DNA of 64,000 bases from Streptomyces roseolilacinus (GTDB lineage: Bacteria > Actinomycetota > Actinomycetes > Streptomycetales > Streptomycetaceae): positions 206,266 to 270,265 of the forward strand of contig NZ_BMSV01000010.1 in NCBI RefSeq assembly GCF_014649335.1. The letters run 5' to 3'. The translations under genes were made by a program, and so were the position numbers. This document shows, in pieces, positions 48,609-56,637 of this stretch. Below the pieces are notes generated by a model. That model did not search any database. It was given only the letters and a program-made list of their open reading frames with translations, and was not told the DNA's origin. The number at the start of each line of letters is the position of its first letter. Position 1 is the first letter of the stretch.

Positions 48609-49169
48609 TCAGCCGGACGCCGCGTCCTTGCGCCGCGCCCGGTACGCCGCCACGTGCAGCCGGTTGCCGCAGGTGCGGCTGTCGCAGTAGCGCCGCGACC
48701 GGTTGCGGGACAGGTCCACGAAGGCCCGCCCGCAGTCCGGCGCCTCGCACCGGCGCAGCCGCTCCCGCTCGCCCGCCACGAGGATGAACGCGAGGGCCAT
48801 GCCGCAGTCGGCGGCGAGGTGGTCGGCGACCGAGGCGCCGGGGGCGAAGTAGTGGACGTGCCAGTCGTAGCCGTCGTGGTCGGTCAGCTGCGGCGTGGTG
48901 CCGGCCGCGGCGACCAGCTGGTTGATCAGGCCGGCCGCCGTCCGCGCGTCGGGCGCGGCGAACACCTGGGCGAACCGGTCCCGTACCTCCTGCACGGCCC
49001 GCAGGTCCCGCGGTCCCAGCTCGCCGACCCCGCTCACCTGGTGGCCCTCCACGAACGCGTACAGCGACGGTACGTCCCCGAGGGTCTCGCCGCGGCCGCC
49101 CTCCGGCGCGGTGTTCATCAGGTCGACGACGGTGTCGAGGGCGATCCGGGTGTCGTGGGGGATCAGCAC
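48609..49169 (-). CDS. CGNR zinc-finger (ABATE-domain) putative regulator
   Basis: 186 aa. N-terminal ABATE-like region (VLIPHDTRIALDTVVDLMNTAPEG; ELGPRDLRAVQEVRDRFAQVFAAPDARTAAGLINQLVAAAG) with HVHYFAPGASVADHLAADCGMALAFIL. C-terminal finger: CEAPDCGRAFVDLSRNRSRRYCDSRTCGNRLHVAAYRARRK (Cys pairs C-x4-C and C-x4-C plus CGNR). Likely DNA- or RNA-binding regulator. GTG 49169 with GGGAGCGGAAGC upstream. It is 262 bases downstream of ssgB on the same strand; I recall the pair as conserved in streptomycetes, which hints at a developmental link. Confidence 0.87.
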   Translation of the reverse strand: MLIPHDTRIALDTVVDLMNTAPEGGRGETLGDVPSLYAFVEGHQVSGVGELGPRDLRAVQEVRDRFAQVFAAPDARTAAGLINQLVAAAGTTPQLTDHDGYDWHVHYFAPGASVADHLAADCGMALAFILVAGERERLRRCEAPDCGRAFVDLSRNRSRRYCDSRTCGNRLHVAAYRARRKDAASG

Positions 49170-49431
49170 GCTTCCGCTCCCTGGCCTGCCGCGGGCGGGC
49201 GCCCGGCGCGCATCCGTCGACTCTAGCGGCTTGCGCGCGCGGCCCCCCGGACGCCCGGCGGGCGCGACCGGGCACGCGGGCGCGCCGCCGCCGCGACGAC
49301 GCGCGGTGACGGCGTGCCCGCCCACCCTGTCCGGCGATCCGCCGCCCCGCACGCACCGTGCCGAGGCCGTGGAAGGGTGGCCGGCGCCGTCGCCCCGAGT
49401 CGGACGGCGCCGGAGGGCTCCTGGGTGTGGC

Positions 49432-49845
49432 TCAGCTCTCCGCGAGGATGTGCGAGAGCTCCGTGTCGAGGTCGAAGTGGCGGTGTTCGGTGCCGGGCGG
49501 CACCGCCGCGTCGGTCCGCTTGAGGAACGACTCCAGGGCCCGCGCCGGAGCCTCGAGCAGGGCCTCGCCCTCCGGGGAGCTGAGAGCGATGCAGACGACG
49601 CCCTGGCCGTGGCTGCGGGAGGGCCAGACTCTGACGTCGCCGGTGCCGGTGGGCCGGTGCAGCCCCTCGGCGAGAAGATCGCGGGCGAAGACCCACTCGA
49701 CCGTCTCCTCGGCCCCGGTGTGGAAGGTGGCGTGCACGGCATACGGATCGGCCGTGTCATACCGCAGGCCCGCCGGAACAGGCAGTGAGGACTCGCTCGA
49801 TACAACGAGGCGCAGGTGCAGCTCGCAGCTGACCGTGGTGTTCAT
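49432..49845 (-). CDS. ssgB: Sporulation-specific cell division protein SsgB
   Basis: 137 aa, complete and essentially identical to remembered S. coelicolor SsgB (MNTTVSCELHLRLVVSSESS, RPTGTGDVRVWPSRSHGQGV, HFDLDTELSHILAES). SsgB is a SALP-family protein that recruits FtsZ to future septum sites in aerial hyphae, helped by SsgA. ATG 49845 fits the known length; longer in-frame starts are not supported. A sigma-H/sigma-B-type promoter-like sequence sits 59 bases upstream, and ssgB is reported to depend on sigma-H in S. coelicolor. This gene is a strong taxon marker for Streptomyces. Confidence 0.97.
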   Translation of the reverse strand: MNTTVSCELHLRLVVSSESSLPVPAGLRYDTADPYAVHATFHTGAEETVEWVFARDLLAEGLHRPTGTGDVRVWPSRSHGQGVVCIALSSPEGEALLEAPARALESFLKRTDAAVPPGTEHRHFDLDTELSHILAES

Positions 49846-49903
49846 AAGCGCCATGGCCTTTCGCTCAGTGTGCGCTCGGGGATTCGCACGTCGGCGAAAT
49901 CGA

Positions 49904-49930
49904 CATCCCACCTACGGTGCCGTTGTAAAC
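49904..49930 (-). promoter_or_regulatory. Sigma-H/sigma-B-type promoter candidate for ssgB
   Basis: On the minus strand GTTTAC (49930-49925), 15 bases, GGGATG (49909-49904) matches GTTT-N14-16-GGG(T/A)-type stress-sigma promoters. It ends 59 bases before the ssgB ATG. Published sigma-H dependence of ssgB supports the reading; the exact start is not known from sequence. Confidence 0.55.
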
Positions 49931-50043
49931 CCCTCTGTCCGCTTTGGGGCACATTGGATACCTCGATCAGCGGCGGGTAACCGCCGGTTATAGGTCAATT
50001 TCGGTAACTCGCCCCGGCCGGGCCGTCGGGTAAGTTTGGCCTT

Positions 50044-50508
50044 ATGAGCGCGGAGAGTGACGAGCGGGGCAAGGTCGCCCAGTCGGCGACCGGGGTCCCC
50101 GCGACGGGGGACGTGACACGGCAGACCGGCGACGAGCGGCCGCTCGGCTCGCGGGCGCCCGCCTTCGTGAAGGCCCGGCGCACCCTGCACCTGAGCTGGC
50201 AGGTCGGCGTCTTCCTCATCGGCCTCGCCGTCGTCGTGGTCGGCGTGATCATGCTGCCGCTGCCCGGGCCCGGCTGGTTCGTGATCTTCGCCGGCATGGC
50301 CATCTGGGCGACCGAGTTCGTCTGGGCGCAGATCGTCCTGCGCTGGACCAAGCGCAAGGTCACGGAGGCCGCACAGCGCGCGCTCGACCCCCGCGTCCGG
50401 CGCCGCAACATGACGCTCACCGCCATCGGCCTGGTGATCGCCGGCGTGCTGGTCGGCGTGTACGTGTGGAAGTTCGGCATCGTCATGCCGTGGAAGATCA
50501 ACCAGTGA
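50044..50508 (+). CDS. TIGR02611/PGPGW-type integral membrane protein
   Basis: 154 aa. After a polar 50-residue N-terminus come three hydrophobic segments: LSWQVGVFLIGLAVVVVGVIMLPLPGPGWFVIFAGMAIWATEF with the PGPGW signature, and MTLTAIGLVIAGVLVGVYVW. This matches the small actinobacterial TIGR02611 family (PGPGW motif), function unknown. Divergent from ssgB. TAAGTT (50031-50036) lies 7 bases before the ATG, so the mRNA is probably leaderless. A hairpin follows. Confidence 0.88.
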   Translation: MSAESDERGKVAQSATGVPATGDVTRQTGDERPLGSRAPAFVKARRTLHLSWQVGVFLIGLAVVVVGVIMLPLPGPGWFVIFAGMAIWATEFVWAQIVLRWTKRKVTEAAQRALDPRVRRRNMTLTAIGLVIAGVLVGVYVWKFGIVMPWKINQ

Positions 50509-50512
50509 TCCC

Positions 50513-50540
50513 GGTGCCCTTCGGCCCCGGTCGGGGCACC
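50513..50540 (+). terminator. Terminator after PGPGW membrane-protein gene
   Basis: GGTGCCC (50513-50519) and GGGCACC (50534-50540) with a 14-base loop that contains CGGCC/GGTCG pairing; directly after the stop and before the tRNA promoter. Confidence 0.65.
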
Positions 50541-50572
50541 CGCTGACATGCGGTAATGTTTGCGGTGCGCCC

Positions 50573-50644
50573 GGGCGATTAGCTCAGTGGGAGAGCGCTT
50601 CGTTCACACCGAAGAGGTCACTGGTTCGAACCCAGTATCGCCCA
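50573..50644 (+). tRNA. tRNA-Val(CAC), copy 1
   Basis: 72-nt tRNA: GGGCGAT acceptor, D-arm TTAGCTCAGTGGGAGAGC, anticodon arm CTTCG-TTCACAC-CGAAG (anticodon CAC), T-arm CTGGTTCGAACCCAG. CCA happens to follow at 50645-50647. Confidence 0.97.
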
Positions 50645-50655
50645 CCACCCGGCAC

Positions 50656-50687
50656 GAAGGCCCCGGAGACCGACCTCCGGGGCCTTC
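50656..50687 (+). terminator. Terminator after tRNA-Val(CAC) copy 1
   Basis: GAAGGCCCCGGAG (50656-50668) with CTCCGGGGCCTTC (50675-50687), 13 bp perfect, loop ACCGAC. Confidence 0.85.
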
Positions 50688-50723
50688 GGCATGTCCGGCG
50701 CCCCACGCGGCAGACGTCCCCCC

Positions 50724-51173
50724 ATGGACTGGAACCACTACCGCTTCCGCAGCCTCTGGACCCTGCCCGCCCCGCCCGGCGCCGTCTACGCCGTCCTGGA
50801 GCACCCCGAGCGCTACCCCCGCTGGTGGCCGCAGGTCCGCGACGCCCGCCGCGTCGACGACCGCACCGTCACCGCCCGCGTCCGCTCCCTCGTCCCGTAC
50901 GCCCTCCGCGTCACCCTCGTCGGACGCCGCCGCGACCCCGCCGCCCGCGTCCTCGAGACCACCCTCACCGGGGACCTGGAGGGCTGGGCCCGCTGGACCC
51001 TCGTACCGCACGGCACCCGCGGCACCCGCGTCCTGTACGAGCAGGAGGTGCGCGCCCGCAAACCGCTGCTGCGCCGGCTCGCCGTCCCCGGCCGGCCCCT
51101 CTTCCGCGCCAACCACGCCCTGATGATGCGCGCCGGCCGCCGCGGCCTGGCCGCGCACCTGCAAGCGGTTTGA
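50724..51173 (+). CDS. SRPBCC-fold (START/polyketide cyclase-like) protein
   Basis: 149 aa single domain. WNHYRFRSLWTLPAPPGAVYAVLEHPERYPRWWPQV is the typical beta1-alpha1-alpha2 start of ligand-binding SRPBCC proteins, followed by strands VTARVRSLVPYALRVTLVG, and WARWTLVPHGTRGTRVLYEQEVRA, then the long C-terminal helix NHALMMRAGRRGLAAHL. Binds a hydrophobic ligand or acts as a cyclase; no adjacent pathway identifies it. It lies between two nearly identical tRNA-Val genes. ATG 50724 has no strong ribosome site. Confidence 0.85.
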   Translation: MDWNHYRFRSLWTLPAPPGAVYAVLEHPERYPRWWPQVRDARRVDDRTVTARVRSLVPYALRVTLVGRRRDPAARVLETTLTGDLEGWARWTLVPHGTRGTRVLYEQEVRARKPLLRRLAVPGRPLFRANHALMMRAGRRGLAAHLQAV

Positions 51174-51212
51174 ACGGAACCCGCCGGGACCTGTATGGTT
51201 CAGTGCGTTCCC

Positions 51213-51284
51213 GGGCGATTAGCTCAGCGGGAGAGCGCTTCGTTCACACCGAAGAGGTCACTGGTTCGATCCCAGTATCGCCCA
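51213..51284 (+). tRNA. tRNA-Val(CAC), copy 2
   Basis: Same structure and anticodon CAC as copy 1 at 50573. By eye differs only in the D-loop (CAGCGGG for CAGTGGG) and T-loop (TTCGATCCC for TTCGAACCC). Confidence 0.97.
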
Positions 51285-51288
51285 CAGA

Positions 51289-51319
51289 GAAGGCCGGTCC
51301 CCTCAGGGGGCCGGCCTTC
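51289..51319 (+). terminator. Terminator after tRNA-Val(CAC) copy 2
   Basis: GAAGGCCGGTCCCC (51289-51302) with GGGGGCCGGCCTTC (51306-51319), 14 pairs including one T-G, loop TCA. Also serves the convergent exonuclease gene. Confidence 0.8.
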
Positions 51320-51340
51320 GTGTTCCTCCCGGGAGCCGCC

Positions 51341-52069
51341 TCAGGCGGCCGCCGCCGGCTGCTCCGGGCGCAGGGGCCACGTCGGATCCACCACCTCGTC
51401 CGAGCCGTTGCGCGCGAACCACGCCTGGAGCCCCCGCGCCTGCGCCGCGTGCCACACGGCCTGCCGCGCGTGCAGCTCCGCCACGGACAGCTCCTCCAGC
51501 CGCTCCGCGTACCGGCGCCCCAACGCCCGTACGACCTCCAGCGCCGCCGCCGCGTCCGCCGCCGCGTCGTGCGCCCCGTCCAGCGCCACCTCGTAGTGCG
51601 CGCACAGGTCCGTCAGCGTCCGGCGGCCCTTCCGGTACCGGTCCAGGTGCTTGTCCAGCACCCGCGGGTCCAGCACCCGCAGCGGCGCGTCCCGCAGGTA
51701 CAGCGCCAGCGAAGAAGCCCGGTGCCGCCGCAACTCCCGGTCCAGCAGGGTCAGGTCGAACGGCGCGTTCATCACCACCAGCGGCCGCCCCTCCGCGCAC
51801 TGCTCCGCCAGCAGCCGGGCTATCTCGTCCATCACCGGCGCCGGCCAGCGCCCGTACCGCTGCAGGTGGCCGTCGGTCAGGCCGTGCACCTCCGTCGCTC
51901 CCGGCGGCACCGGCACGCCCGGGTCCACCAGCCACCGCGTCGTCCGCGGCCGGCCCCCCTCGGCGTCCTGCACCACCAGCGCCGCCGAAACGATCCGGTC
52001 CCGCTCCACGTCGATCCCCGTCGTCTCCGTGTCGAACGCGGCCAGGGGTCCCTCAAACCAGCGCGCCAT
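51341..52069 (-). CDS. DEDDh 3'-5' exonuclease (DnaQ/epsilon-like)
   Basis: 242 aa. DEDDh exonuclease domain: motif I LAAFDTETTGIDVERDRIVSAALVV, motif II NAPFDLTLLDREL, motif III GAHDAAADAAAALEVV with HD for DEDDh. A 60-residue C-terminal extension (YAERLEELSVAELHARQAVWHAAQARGLQAWFARN) is typical of the stand-alone streptomycete proteins. Acts on DNA or RNA 3' ends in repair or proofreading; not the polymerase III subunit evidently. ATG 52069 chosen at the conserved ARWFEGPLAAFDTETTG start. Divergent from the DUF4365 gene with 151 bases between. Confidence 0.9.
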   Translation of the reverse strand: MARWFEGPLAAFDTETTGIDVERDRIVSAALVVQDAEGGRPRTTRWLVDPGVPVPPGATEVHGLTDGHLQRYGRWPAPVMDEIARLLAEQCAEGRPLVVMNAPFDLTLLDRELRRHRASSLALYLRDAPLRVLDPRVLDKHLDRYRKGRRTLTDLCAHYEVALDGAHDAAADAAAALEVVRALGRRYAERLEELSVAELHARQAVWHAAQARGLQAWFARNGSDEVVDPTWPLRPEQPAAAA

Positions 52070-52157
52070 ACCCCGAACTCCTCGCACATCACCGGCAGAT
52101 GGACCTATCCCCTGCCCGAAACGGTGATACCCGGACCGTTTGCCCCGTACGCCGCCC

Positions 52158-52183
52158 GGTGACAACACACATGAACGGTCACC
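52158..52183. promoter_or_regulatory. Inverted repeat before the DUF4365 gene
   Basis: GGTGAC (52158-52163) and GTCACC (52178-52183), spaced 14 bases, 38 bases before the ATG. Possible operator; no regulator known. Confidence 0.35.
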
Positions 52184-52220
52184 CGTCTGACGTACCGACA
52201 GCCCGGAAGGCACGAGGAGC

Positions 52221-52781
52221 ATGGCGCCCGCCGCGCAGCCCGACCCCGGCACCCCGTACACCCCGTCCCTCCGCGGCGCACTCGCCACCACCGCCTGCAT
52301 GGAGACCCTCCAGGTCGGCTATCTGCACGCCGTCGTGGCCGCCGCCGGATGCACGCTCTCCCAGCCCTTCCCCGACAACGGCATCGACTGGCACATCAGC
52401 CACAGCGCCCCCGGCCACACCGTCGACGACGAGGTCACCGTCAAGGTCCAGCTCAAGGCGACCCACCAGATCCCCCCGCGCCCCCCGGGGCCGGCCTTCC
52501 CCTTCACCCTCGACAACGCCCACCTGGTCAAACTCGCCCGCACCCCCGTCGCCGTCCACAAGATCCTCGTCGTCATGCTCGTCCCGCGCACCCAGGACGA
52601 CTGGCTCCGCGCCCGGCACGACGGTCTCGACCTGCGCCACTGCTGCTACTGGACCAACCTCGCCGGCCACCCCGTCACCGGCCGGCGCCGCACCACCGTC
52701 CGCGTGCCGACCGCGCGGATCTTCGACGACCGCGCGCTCTGCGAGATCATGACCCGGATAGGGGCGGGAGGCACTCCCTGA
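52221..52781 (+). CDS. DUF4365-domain protein (PD-(D/E)XK nuclease-like)
   Basis: 186 aa. DUF4365 region about 20-150: YTPSLRGALATTACMETLQVGYLHAVVAAAGCTLSQPFPDNGIDWHI, then DDEVTVKVQLKATHQ. The pattern G-I-D ... V-Q-L-K fits a PD-(D/E)XK-type active site (Asp of GID, Gln-x-Lys), as in families linked with restriction or DNA repair. The rest (VAVHKILVVMLVPRTQDDWL; CCYWTNLAGHPVTGRRRTTVRVPTARIF) is family typical. ATG has GAGGAGC. Overlaps the next ORF by one base (TGATG), so the two are translationally coupled. DNA target and role unknown. Confidence 0.82.
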   Translation: MAPAAQPDPGTPYTPSLRGALATTACMETLQVGYLHAVVAAAGCTLSQPFPDNGIDWHISHSAPGHTVDDEVTVKVQLKATHQIPPRPPGPAFPFTLDNAHLVKLARTPVAVHKILVVMLVPRTQDDWLRARHDGLDLRHCCYWTNLAGHPVTGRRRTTVRVPTARIFDDRALCEIMTRIGAGGTP

Positions 52782-53920
52782 TGAACCGACCGACCGGCGA
52801 TCCCGCCCACACCGGCCCACCCGACCCCCGGCGCGTCGACCCCCGCGTCCTCGCCGCCCTCCTCGACCGCCACGGCTGGCGCCGCACCGGCGGCGCCCGG
52901 GGCCCCTACACCCGCTGGACCCCGCCCGGCCCGGACCCCGCCAGCCTCCTCGTCCCCGACAGCCGCGCCTTCCCCGACTGCGACGACCTCCTCACCGACG
53001 CCCTCACGGCCCTCGCCCGCACCGCCGCCCCCTCCGCCCGCGACATCCTCACCGCCCTCGCCGTCCCCAGCGACGAGGTCCGCTGGCACCGCGAGACCGC
53101 CCCGCCCACCCGTGCCCCGTCCGGCGCCCCCGGGCCCTGGACCGCCCAGGACCGCCTGCGCGCCGCCGCCCGCCGGGTCCTCCTCGCCGCCGCCCTCGCC
53201 GTCCGGGGCCACGCCCGCCTCCACGCCCGCGCCCTCGTCGACGAGGTCCTCGTCGACGCCCCGTCCGACGCCGCCCGCGGCCTGACCGCCTTCGTCCCCG
53301 TCGACCCGGGCCGCCCCGTCACCGAACGCCTCCACCACGCGCTCCACGCCACCCGCGAGGCCGTCGACTACCAGCGCGCCACCGGCCGCCCCGACGCCTT
53401 CGACACCGCCGTCGCCGCCGGCGTCGGCCACGAGCTCACCGAAGCCCTCGTCGCCCTCGTCCACGGCACCGCCGTCGCCGCCGTCACCCTCGCCTGGGCC
53501 CCCGCCGCCGGCGCCCCCTCCGGCTGCGCCGCCCGGCCCGAACCCGTCGCCTTCACCCCCGGCGACCTCCCCGCCCTCCGCGAGGCCGGCGCCCGCTACC
53601 TGCGCGCCGGACCGTCCGCGCCCGCCCACGTCACCGGCACCGTCGTCCGCCTCCGCCGCCCCGGCGCGCGCGGCCCCGGCACCGTCCGCCTCCGCGTCCT
53701 CACCGGCACCGACGCCCCGCACCTGCACGTCACCCTCGACGAGGACGCCTACCGCACGGCCGTCCACGCCCACCTGGCCGGCCTGCCCCTGCGCGTGTCC
53801 GGCCGCCTGGAGGGCCGCGGCGGCCTCCGCCGCCTCACCGACACGTACGGCGTGGCCCCGGTCGAGGTCGACGACGCCGAGCGGGACCGGCTGACGAAGA
53901 CCCTCGACGAGGAGTGCTGA
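52781..53920 (+). CDS. Hypothetical partner protein of the DUF4365 gene
   Basis: 379 aa. I do not recognise the family. The N-terminal half resembles a small helical region with VDPRVLAALLDRHGWRRTGGARGPYTRWTPPG, then an Ala/Arg-rich helical body. The C-terminal 110 residues (LREAGARYLRAGPSAPAHVTGTVVRLRRPGARGPGTVRLRVLTG, YRTAVHAHLAGLPLRVSGRLEGRGGLRRLTD) form beta strands that resemble an OB-like fold with V-G-x-V and R-V-S-G-R-L-E motifs. Start ATG overlaps the DUF4365 stop. It might bind nucleic acid and act with the nuclease-like protein; that is inference. Confidence 0.65.
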   Translation: MNRPTGDPAHTGPPDPRRVDPRVLAALLDRHGWRRTGGARGPYTRWTPPGPDPASLLVPDSRAFPDCDDLLTDALTALARTAAPSARDILTALAVPSDEVRWHRETAPPTRAPSGAPGPWTAQDRLRAAARRVLLAAALAVRGHARLHARALVDEVLVDAPSDAARGLTAFVPVDPGRPVTERLHHALHATREAVDYQRATGRPDAFDTAVAAGVGHELTEALVALVHGTAVAAVTLAWAPAAGAPSGCAARPEPVAFTPGDLPALREAGARYLRAGPSAPAHVTGTVVRLRRPGARGPGTVRLRVLTGTDAPHLHVTLDEDAYRTAVHAHLAGLPLRVSGRLEGRGGLRRLTDTYGVAPVEVDDAERDRLTKTLDEEC

Positions 53921-54031
53921 CCGGGCCGCAATCCGTTTCGCGAGGGGACGGGACGGCTCGGTACCATGCCTGGGACCTCTTGCGTGCGCCAGGGAACAGG
54001 GCGGCGCTCCCCCTTCAGTCAGGAGAGACCG

Positions 54032-56008
54032 GTGTCAGACGTCCGTGTGATCATCCAACGCGATTCCGAGCGGGAAGAACGCGTGGTGACGACGGGCACT
54101 ACGGCCGCCGACCTCTTCGCCGGCGAGCGCACCGTCGTCGCGGCCCGCGTCGACGGCGAGCTGAGGGACCTCACGTACGAGCTGCGGGACGGCGAGGCCG
54201 TGGAGGGCGTCGAGATCACCTCCGAGGACGGCCTGAACATCCTGCGCCACTCCACCGCGCACGTCATGGCCCAGGCCGTCCAGGAGCTCTTCCCGGAGGC
54301 CAAGCTCGGCATCGGCCCGCCGGTCAAGGACGGCTTCTACTACGACTTCGACGTGGACCGGCCGTTCACGCCCGAGGACCTCAAGGCCGTCGAGAAGAAG
54401 ATGCAGGAGATCCAGAAGCGGGGCCAGCGGTTCGCCCGCCGCGTCGTCACCGACGAGGCCGCCCGCGAGGAGCTGGCGAACGAGCCGTACAAGCTGGAGC
54501 TGATCGGCCTGAAGGGCTCCGCGTCCAGCGAGGACGGCGCGGACGTCGAGGTGGGCGGCGGCGAGCTGACCATCTACGACAACCTCGACGCCAAGACCGG
54601 CGAGCTGTGCTGGAAGGACCTCTGCCGCGGCCCGCACCTGCCGTCGACCCGCGCGATCCCGGCGTTCAAGCTGATGCGCAACGCCGCCGCGTACTGGCGC
54701 GGCAGCGAGAAGAACCCGATGCTCCAGCGCATCTACGGCACCGCGTGGCCCTCCAAGGACGAGCTGAAGGCGTACCTGGACTTCCTCGCCGAGGCCGAGA
54801 AGCGCGACCACCGCAAGCTCGGCAGCGAGCTGGACCTCTTCTCCGTCCCCGAGCAGATCGGTTCCGGCCTCGCGGTCTTCCACCCGCGCGGCGGCATCAT
54901 CCGCCGGGTCATGGAGGACTACTCGCGCCGCCGGCACGAGGAGGAGGGCTACGAGTTCGTCTACACGCCGCACGCGACCAAGGGCAAGCTGTTCGAGACC
55001 TCCGGGCACCTCGACTGGTACGCCGAGGGCATGTACCCGCCCATGCAGCTCGACGAGGGCGTGGACTACTACCTCAAGCCCATGAACTGCCCGATGCACA
55101 ACCTGATCTTCGACGCGCGCGGACGCTCGTACCGTGAGCTGCCGCTGCGCCTGTTCGAGTTCGGGACGGTGTACCGGTACGAGAAGTCGGGCGTCGTCCA
55201 CGGCCTGACCCGCGCGCGCGGCTTCACCCAGGACGACGCGCACATCTACTGCACCCGGGAGCAGATGGCGGAGGAGCTCGACAAGACGCTCACCTTCGTC
55301 CTGAACCTGCTGCGCGACTACGGGCTCGCCGACTTCTACCTGGAGCTGTCCACCAAGGACCCGGAGAAGTTCGTCGGCTCGGACGAGGCGTGGGAGGAGG
55401 CCACCGAGACCCTGCGGCAGGTGGCCGAGAAGCAGGGCCTGCCCCTCACCCCGGACCCGGGCGGCGCGGCCTTCTACGGCCCGAAGATCTCCGTCCAGGC
55501 GCGCGACGCGATCGGCCGCACCTGGCAGATGTCGACCATCCAGCTCGACTTCAACCTGCCGGAGCGCTTCAACCTGGAGTACACGGCCGCGGACGGCACC
55601 AAGCAGCGCCCGGTCATGATCCACCGCGCGCTGTTCGGTTCCATCGAGCGGTTCTTCGCGGTGCTGCTGGAGCACTACGCGGGCGCCATGCCGCCGTGGC
55701 TGGCCCCGGTCCAGGCGGTCGGCATCCCGGTCGGCGACGCCCACGTCGAGTACCTCCGGGAGTTCGCCGCCGAGGCGCGGAGGAAGGGCCTGCGGGTCGA
55801 GGTGGACGCCTCGTCGGACCGCATGCAGAAGAAGATCAGGAACCAGCAGAAGCTGAAGGTCCCGTTCATGGTCATCGTCGGCGACGACGACATGAACGCG
55901 GGCACGGTCTCCTTCCGCTACCGCGACGGCTCGCAGGAGAACGGCGTCCCGCGCGAGGAGGCCCTCGCGAAGCTCGCCGACGTGGTGGAGCGCCGCGTAC
56001 AGGTCTGA
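54032..56008 (+). CDS. thrS: Threonyl-tRNA synthetase
   Basis: 658 aa. Domains: TGS (about 1-65), N-terminal editing/SAD domain with HSTAHVMAQAVQELFPEAKLGIGPPVKDGFYYDFD (zinc-like H-x3-H editing site, about 72-76), class II catalytic core with KPMNCPMHNLIFDARGRSYRELPLRLFEFGTVYRYEKSGVVHGL and GFTQDDAHIYCT, motif 3 PVMIHRALFGSIERFFAVLLEH, and C-terminal anticodon-binding domain (VQAVGIPVGDAHVEYLREFA). GTG 54032 has CAGGAGAGACC upstream, preferred over 53966. No T-box is seen upstream. A hairpin follows. Confidence 0.97.
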   Translation: MSDVRVIIQRDSEREERVVTTGTTAADLFAGERTVVAARVDGELRDLTYELRDGEAVEGVEITSEDGLNILRHSTAHVMAQAVQELFPEAKLGIGPPVKDGFYYDFDVDRPFTPEDLKAVEKKMQEIQKRGQRFARRVVTDEAAREELANEPYKLELIGLKGSASSEDGADVEVGGGELTIYDNLDAKTGELCWKDLCRGPHLPSTRAIPAFKLMRNAAAYWRGSEKNPMLQRIYGTAWPSKDELKAYLDFLAEAEKRDHRKLGSELDLFSVPEQIGSGLAVFHPRGGIIRRVMEDYSRRRHEEEGYEFVYTPHATKGKLFETSGHLDWYAEGMYPPMQLDEGVDYYLKPMNCPMHNLIFDARGRSYRELPLRLFEFGTVYRYEKSGVVHGLTRARGFTQDDAHIYCTREQMAEELDKTLTFVLNLLRDYGLADFYLELSTKDPEKFVGSDEAWEEATETLRQVAEKQGLPLTPDPGGAAFYGPKISVQARDAIGRTWQMSTIQLDFNLPERFNLEYTAADGTKQRPVMIHRALFGSIERFFAVLLEHYAGAMPPWLAPVQAVGIPVGDAHVEYLREFAAEARRKGLRVEVDASSDRMQKKIRNQQKLKVPFMVIVGDDDMNAGTVSFRYRDGSQENGVPREEALAKLADVVERRVQV

Positions 56009-56018
56009 CGCGCCACGG

Positions 56019-56047
56019 GGGGCGGTACCCGGTGCGGGTACCGCCCC
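56019..56047 (+). terminator. Terminator after thrS
   Basis: GGGGCGGTACCC (56019-56030), loop GGTGC, GGGTACCGCCCC (56036-56047); 12-bp perfect stem 11 bases after the stop. Confidence 0.85.
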
Positions 56048-56088
56048 TCGGCGTATCCGGGGTCCGGGGTGGTCATATGCTGAGGCGC

Positions 56089-56637
56089 ATGACGAATGAG
56101 CCGGAGCAGCAGATCGGAGTGGGGGCGCCGGACGCGTTCCAGCGTCTGTGGACGCCCCACCGGATGGCGTACATCCAGGGGGAGAACAAGCCCACCGGCT
56201 CGGGGGCCGGCGACGGCTGCCCCTTCTGCTCGATCCCGGCGAAGTCCGACGAGGACGGTCTCGTCGTCGCCCGCGGCGAGAGCGTCTACGCGGTGCTGAA
56301 CCTGTACCCGTACAACGGCGGCCACCTGATGGTCGTGCCGTTCCGGCACGTCGCCGACTACACCGACCTCGACGGGGCGGAGACGGCCGAGCTGGCCGTG
56401 TTCACCAAGCGGGCGATGACCGCCCTGCGCGCGGCCTCCGGCGCGCACGGGTTCAACATCGGCATGAACCAGGGCGCCGCCGCCGGCGCCGGGATCGCCG
56501 CCCACCTGCACCAGCACGTCGTGCCGCGGTGGGGCGGCGACACCAACTTCATGCCCGTCGTCGGCCACACCAAGGTGCTGCCCCAACTCCTCGCCGACAC
56601 GCGGCGGATGCTCGCCGAGGCCTGGCCCGCCGCCTGA
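56089..56637 (+). CDS. HIT-family hydrolase (AP4A phosphorylase/histidine triad)
   Basis: 182 aa. Zinc/cysteine pair CPFCSIPAK near residue 44, then ARGESVYAVLNLYPYNGGHLMVVPFRHVADYTDL and the histidine-triad active site AAHLHQHVVPRWGGDTNFMPVVGHTKVLPQ. Resembles actinobacterial diadenosine-tetraphosphate phosphorylases, hydrolysing nucleotide dinucleosides or adenylates. ATG 56089 is chosen; ATG 56077 (MLRRMTNEPE) is an alternative, and neither has a strong ribosome site. It follows the thrS terminator. Confidence 0.93.
   Translation: MTNEPEQQIGVGAPDAFQRLWTPHRMAYIQGENKPTGSGAGDGCPFCSIPAKSDEDGLVVARGESVYAVLNLYPYNGGHLMVVPFRHVADYTDLDGAETAELAVFTKRAMTALRAASGAHGFNIGMNQGAAAGAGIAAHLHQHVVPRWGGDTNFMPVVGHTKVLPQLLADTRRMLAEAWPAA

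Noticed and set aside
52753..53773. Gly/Val/Glu-rich minus-strand ORF opposite the unknown partner gene
   Set aside because: Composition is that of an antisense shadow; the plus-strand frame has normal codon positions and is coupled to the DUF4365 gene.
53921..54031. T-box leader before thrS
   Set aside because: Only about 110 bases with no T-box sequence or specifier stem visible.
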